Source: an uncultured Treponema sp. (GTDB lineage: Bacteria > Spirochaetota > Spirochaetia > Treponematales > Treponemataceae). From it: a stretch of 64,000 bases of DNA. The translations under genes and the position numbers were made by a program. Below the pieces are notes generated by a model. It ran no database searches. It was not told the DNA's origin and saw only the letters and a list, made by a program, of their open reading frames with translations. The stretch covers positions 186,001 through 250,000 of the forward strand of contig CAMVCB010000004.1 in the NCBI GenBank assembly GCA_947165895.1, given 5' to 3'. Positions 60,299 through 64,000 of this stretch are shown in pieces. Numbering within the stretch: the stretch's first letter is position 1; each line of letters starts with the position of its first letter.

Positions 60299-63200
60299 AA
60301 AGCTACAGACCCTGTCAGATTGTTTTGATTGTTATGTTCAGTTTGGCAGCGAATCTGCTGGGCGATGCTCTTGCGGTTGCTTTAAATCTTCCTTTGTGGC
60401 TTGATTCCTTTGGAACTTTTTTTACCGCCTATTGTCTTGGCCCTGTCTGCGGGGTTATAGTCGGAGTTACAGGAAATTTAATTCAAGGCTTTTCTGATTC
60501 AACTGCAACAGTTTATGCCCTGTCATCACTTTTTATGGCATTGATTGTCGGGCTTCTTTCTGCAAGGGGCTGGATGGAAACCTTTCTGAAAACAATGAGT
60601 CTTTCGGTTATTGTAACCCTTGTATGTGTCTTTATTTCCGTAACTATCGCTTTTTTTGAAGGAAGGGTGGGAAATCCCTGGGGAAATGAAATCCAGGCCC
60701 TGCTTGAAGAATTTGACGTTCCCTGGATTTTCAGAGTAATCACCGGCCAGTTTTATGTTGACTTTGTTGATAAGTTTTTTACCCTCGGCCAGCTTTATAT
60801 TTTTATCCGTATTTACAGACAGGTAAAAAATAAGCTGCCGGATTTTTTACGTCTTCAGAATTTGAAAGCTGCCGCCTGCTTTCTTTTTCTTCTTTCAGCC
60901 CTTCCTGCGGCTCAAAAAGCTTTTGCCGGCACAAAGGATTATAATTCTTTTGTAAGGACTCTTTATAATAAAGAAAACGGACTTTTAAGCGGCAAGGCAA
61001 ATGATATAGCCAGCACAAATGATGGTGTACTCTGGATTGGAAGCTACGAGGGCCTTTACCGCTATAACGGTCTGGACTTCCGACTTATGACAGACCTGGA
61101 TTCTGTAAAAGCTGTCCGCTGTCTTTATGTTGATGATGAAGGAAGACTTTTTGTAGGAACAAATGAGAGTGGTCTTTCAATCATCATAAATGAATCGATA
61201 GCAAATATGCTTGATGAGCAGAAGGGCCTTCCTTCCGACTCTGTACGCTGCATTACAAGGTGTTCGGACGGCTATTATTATATAGGAACTGCCGAAGCGC
61301 TGGCTGTGGTTACAATCGCGGACGGTCTTAGGGTTGTAAAGCTGATAAATGAAGTGCAGGGGGCAATCCGCATCTGTTCTGATGAAAAAGATCATATTGC
61401 GGCGGTTACAAGCTCCGGCCGCCTTTATATTATCAGGGATTCAAAAATTTTATGGCAGTCATCGCTTCAAAATGAGCGCTTTACATCTGTAAAATTTTCT
61501 GATGAAGGACTTCTTTATGCGTCTACAGAAAATAATTTCGTAAAATGCTTTGAAATCAGTGACCCGGAAGAGCAGGAAGATGATAGTGGAAAAGCTGTAT
61601 TTTCTATTAAAGAAATTCAGAAGGTATTCTGCGCCGGCAGCAGACATATAAATTCCCTTGCCTTTTATGATGGAGTTCTTTTTGTAACGTCAGACAGCGG
61701 AGTCGGCTACATCGAAGATGATATTTTTAATCAGGTAGAAACAGCCTCTTTCAATAATTCAATCGATAATATGCTTGAAGATTATCAGGGCAATCTCTGG
61801 TTTACATCCTCAAGACTGGGTCTTTTTAAGATGTGTAAATCATCTTTTTCAGATGCCTATTTTTCTGCAGGACTTTCAGAAGCCGTTGTGAATTCTACGG
61901 CCCGTTTTAAAGGAAATCTTTATTTTGCAACCGATAACGGACTAAAAGCGGTTGATGCAAAAAGCGGCAGGGAGCTTAAAAATGAATTAACCAGGGCTCT
62001 TTCCAATGTAAGAATCCGTTGTCTTACGACTGCCTCTGACGGTTCAATGTGGATCTGTACAAAATCCAGGGGGCTTGTTCATGTCCGCAAAGATGAAAGC
62101 CTTGCCTATATTGGCCAGGGACATCACTTCAGGGTCTGCATAGAGCTTTCCGATGGAACTTTTGCTGCAGGAAGCGGTGATGGTATCGCCTTTGTAAAAA
62201 ATGAAAAAATTACCAGCTGGATTGGAGAAGAAGATGGTCTTGAAAATGCAATCATTCTTTCTGTAAGCCAGAATGTGGACGGAAGTCTTCTTGCGGGAAC
62301 AGATGGCGGCGGAATTGCAGTTTGTAAAAAAACTGACGGAAACTGGCATCTTTCTTCCATAATAAAAAAGAAAAACGGACTTACTTCGAATATTGTTTTG
62401 CGCACTGTAAATGATTATGAAAACGGAAGACCAAACGGAAATGTTTTTGCAGTCACCAGTAATTCAATCTGTTATATGTATTTTTCTGATTCGCAGCTTA
62501 TTTATATAAAGCCGCTTACCTGTTTTCCATTTTCAAATAACTACGATTTGATTTTATACAAGGGCGAAAATATTTTTGTTCTGAGCAGCGTGGGAATTTT
62601 TGTCGTAAACAGAGACCAGCTGCTTCACAGACCGAAAATTGATTATGAGCTTCTGGATTTGAAAAAAGGGCTTCGCGGCTCTCTTACGGCCAATTCCTGG
62701 AACCTGCTGGAAGCAAACGGAGATTTGTATCTTTCCTGCGATATAGGCTCAAGCCGCCTAAATCTTGATAATTATGCAAAAAGCGGACTTTCCTACCGAA
62801 TGCAGTTGAAATCCGTAATTATAGATTCAAAACGTCATATCCTTCAGAAAGACATCCCTTTTGTTATTCCGGCAGATGCAGAGACTGTGGAAATTGTCCC
62901 TGAAATCGTAAATTATTCTATATATAATCCTTATGTCAGCCTTTATTTTGAGGGTATTGATGAAAGCCCTCTTGTAATGCTGCAGAGTGAGCTTTCAAGC
63001 ATAAGCTATACTAATATTAAGCCGGGAAGCTACCGCTTTCATATTTCCGTCCTTGACTCAAAGGGACGCAGAAGCGTGGAGGAGACGACCTATACAATTG
63101 TAAAAAAGTTTAACCTCCACGATAACTGGTGGTTCAGGCTTTATGCGATGGGCGTCATCATCCTTGTTGTAATCTGGTTTACCTGGTTTGCAACTTTTTC

Positions 63201-63888
63201 TATCCAGCAGCGCCGCATGGAAAAACAGCAGAGGGAAATCGAAGCTGTAAAACGTCAGGTTCAGATGGGTAACGAAACAATTTTTGCCATTGCAAATTCA
63301 GTAGAAGCCCGCGATAAGAGTACGGGCCGCCATTCATACCGTGTAGCAGAATATTCTGTGATGATTGCACAGGAGCTTGGCTTTAATGAAGAGCAGCAGG
63401 AGCAGATTCGCAAAACTGGCCTGCTCCACGATATCGGAAAAATCGGTGTACCGGACAATATTCTCAATAAGACTACAAAACTTACTGATGAAGAATACGA
63501 AATCATAAAACGCCACACAATTATTGGAAGTGAAATCCTTAAAGGCCTCACTTTGATTTCCCGCTTTGACGAGGGCGCAAAATATCATCATGAACGCTAC
63601 GACGGAAGCGGTTATCCTTTCGGACTTAAGGGTGAAGAAATTCCTCTCAATGCCAGAATCATCGGTATTGCAGATGCCTTTGATGCAATGACGGCCAACC
63701 GTATTTACAGAAAACGTCTGGATATGGAAGTTGTAAAGGATGAATTAAGGCACTGGTCAGGTTCACAGTTTGATCCGGGACTTGTTGATGTCATGCTGGA
63801 TCTGATCGAAAGCGGCCGATTGAACGTTTATAAAACTATGGAAGAAAGTACTGTAACTGAAAAGAAGGAGAAAGATGATGCTCAATAA
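60295..63888 (+). CDS. ECF-S-like / beta-propeller / HD-GYP signalling protein
   Basis: A 1197-residue membrane protein. Residues 1-175 form about five helices resembling ECF transporter S-components (LGPVCGVIVGVTGNLIQGF); a helix at about 190-208 leads to a large extracytoplasmic two-component-regulator propeller (about 212-850; WIGSYEGLYRYNG, MWICTKSRGLVHV) and a Y_Y_Y-type domain (about 870-945). A helix at about 948-968 and a coiled coil precede an HD-GYP phosphodiesterase (992-1180): HDIGKIG at 1045, HHERYDGSGYP from 1098 with GYP 1106-1108. The HD-GYP residues look complete, so c-di-GMP hydrolysis is expected. The ligand may be a glycan or small molecule. It is coupled to the 7TM/PAS gene upstream and overlaps the next gene by 14 nt. 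Confidence 0.88.
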   Translation: MKSYRPCQIVLIVMFSLAANLLGDALAVALNLPLWLDSFGTFFTAYCLGPVCGVIVGVTGNLIQGFSDSTATVYALSSLFMALIVGLLSARGWMETFLKTMSLSVIVTLVCVFISVTIAFFEGRVGNPWGNEIQALLEEFDVPWIFRVITGQFYVDFVDKFFTLGQLYIFIRIYRQVKNKLPDFLRLQNLKAAACFLFLLSALPAAQKAFAGTKDYNSFVRTLYNKENGLLSGKANDIASTNDGVLWIGSYEGLYRYNGLDFRLMTDLDSVKAVRCLYVDDEGRLFVGTNESGLSIIINESIANMLDEQKGLPSDSVRCITRCSDGYYYIGTAEALAVVTIADGLRVVKLINEVQGAIRICSDEKDHIAAVTSSGRLYIIRDSKILWQSSLQNERFTSVKFSDEGLLYASTENNFVKCFEISDPEEQEDDSGKAVFSIKEIQKVFCAGSRHINSLAFYDGVLFVTSDSGVGYIEDDIFNQVETASFNNSIDNMLEDYQGNLWFTSSRLGLFKMCKSSFSDAYFSAGLSEAVVNSTARFKGNLYFATDNGLKAVDAKSGRELKNELTRALSNVRIRCLTTASDGSMWICTKSRGLVHVRKDESLAYIGQGHHFRVCIELSDGTFAAGSGDGIAFVKNEKITSWIGEEDGLENAIILSVSQNVDGSLLAGTDGGGIAVCKKTDGNWHLSSIIKKKNGLTSNIVLRTVNDYENGRPNGNVFAVTSNSICYMYFSDSQLIYIKPLTCFPFSNNYDLILYKGENIFVLSSVGIFVVNRDQLLHRPKIDYELLDLKKGLRGSLTANSWNLLEANGDLYLSCDIGSSRLNLDNYAKSGLSYRMQLKSVIIDSKRHILQKDIPFVIPADAETVEIVPEIVNYSIYNPYVSLYFEGIDESPLVMLQSELSSISYTNIKPGSYRFHISVLDSKGRRSVEETTYTIVKKFNLHDNWWFRLYAMGVIILVVIWFTWFATFSIQQRRMEKQQREIEAVKRQVQMGNETIFAIANSVEARDKSTGRHSYRVAEYSVMIAQELGFNEEQQEQIRKTGLLHDIGKIGVPDNILNKTTKLTDEEYEIIKRHTIIGSEILKGLTLISRFDEGAKYHHERYDGSGYPFGLKGEEIPLNARIIGIADAFDAMTANRIYRKRLDMEVVKDELRHWSGSQFDPGLVDVMLDLIESGRLNVYKTMEESTVTEKKEKDDAQ

Positions 63889-64000
63889 ATATGTTGTTAC
63901 AAGTATTACGGCCTTATTTTTTTGTTTAGTCAGCTTCTTCTGTATGAAAGGCTTTTCAAACAGTAAAAAAGAAGAGGTTCTGAAAGTCGGATTTGTTTAC
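63875..64000 (+). CDS. Exported protein, truncated by window end
   Basis: The first 42 residues only, open to the window edge. The N-terminus is a signal peptide or lipoprotein-like leader (MMLNKYVVTSITALFFCLVS, then FFCMKGFSN), followed by a charged stretch and LKVGFVY, a start seen in periplasmic binding proteins such as the BMP/PnrA family. AAGGAGAAAG precedes ATG 63875; ATG 63878 is an alternative. It overlaps the HD-GYP gene by 14 nt and could supply a ligand-binding partner for it. Identity is tentative. Confidence 0.7.
   Translation, partial: MMLNKYVVTSITALFFCLVSFFCMKGFSNSKKEEVLKVGFVY

Noticed and set aside
1..64000. CRISPR arrays, insertion sequences, rRNA
   Set aside because: No regularly spaced repeats, transposase genes or rRNA-like sequence were seen in the window.

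Overview
The window reads as a chromosomal segment of a host-associated spirochaete, most likely a gut or rumen Treponema. This is inferred from gene content and style: an Rnf complex, glutamine synthetase type III (GlnN), a ChvE-type multi-sugar ABC transporter next to a YesN/LytS-type sensor system, a DUF1846 protein, sensory [FeFe]-hydrogenase modules and moderate GC. No rRNA, CRISPR array, insertion sequence or replication origin was found. One tRNA with a CAT anticodon is present.

Layout. 1-2.3 kb: a fused DAHP synthase/prephenate dehydratase preceded by a strong promoter, a short phenylalanine-rich leader peptide and an intrinsic terminator, which is a textbook attenuator. 2.5-9.5 kb: DUF1846 protein, GlnN, a soluble chemoreceptor built on an [FeFe]-hydrogenase-like domain, and purine nucleoside phosphorylase. 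9.6-17.4 kb: a NarL-type two-component pair, a small lipoprotein, pyridoxal kinase with a divergent MocR/PdxR regulator, a pseudouridine synthase, a YhhN-like membrane protein and an O-methyltransferase. 17.5-27.8 kb: a surface-glycan operon (IspD/TarI-like cytidylyltransferase, SDR, TagF-like and WecG/TagA transferases, Wzm/Wzt exporter, pyruvyltransferase, two acyltransferases) starting directly after an (AT)10 tract. 27.9-33.3 kb: rnfCDGEAB.

33.3-37.2 kb is an accessory patch. It holds a candidate type I toxin-antitoxin locus with convergent RNAs and a 26-residue hydrophobic peptide, an ArsC-like protein without its cysteine, deoxyinosine glycosylase, an aromatic-acid-exporter-like protein, an XRE regulator, and an ORF6N protein plus an antitoxin-like gene that share related DNA palindromes inside their coding sequences. 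37.4-45.6 kb: a sugar-binding protein/ATPase/permease operon followed by a membrane-anchored binding protein, a LytS/YesM kinase and a YesN regulator, a likely sugar-sensing three-component system. 45.7-50.8 kb (minus strand): OFA-family transporter, MnmA, an Rrf2 regulator, a cytidylate-kinase-like protein and an ArsB/NhaD-like permease. 50.9-59.2 kb: tRNA, SpoU methyltransferase, SpoIIE phosphatase, tandem PII with DUF1538, a membrane protein/MtnN fusion, LspA, Nif3 and a membrane protein. 59.3-64 kb: a signalling operon with a 7TM/PAS protein, an ECF-S/propeller/HD-GYP protein and a truncated exported protein.

The most interesting observations are the Phe-leader attenuator, the toxin-antitoxin candidate, the related palindromes in the ORF6N region (which spell two different peptide motifs depending on frame), the hydrogenase-MCP fusion, the (AT)10 tract before the glycan operon, and a repeated promoter layout in which a -10 hexamer lies 5-7 nt before the start codon, implying leaderless mRNAs.
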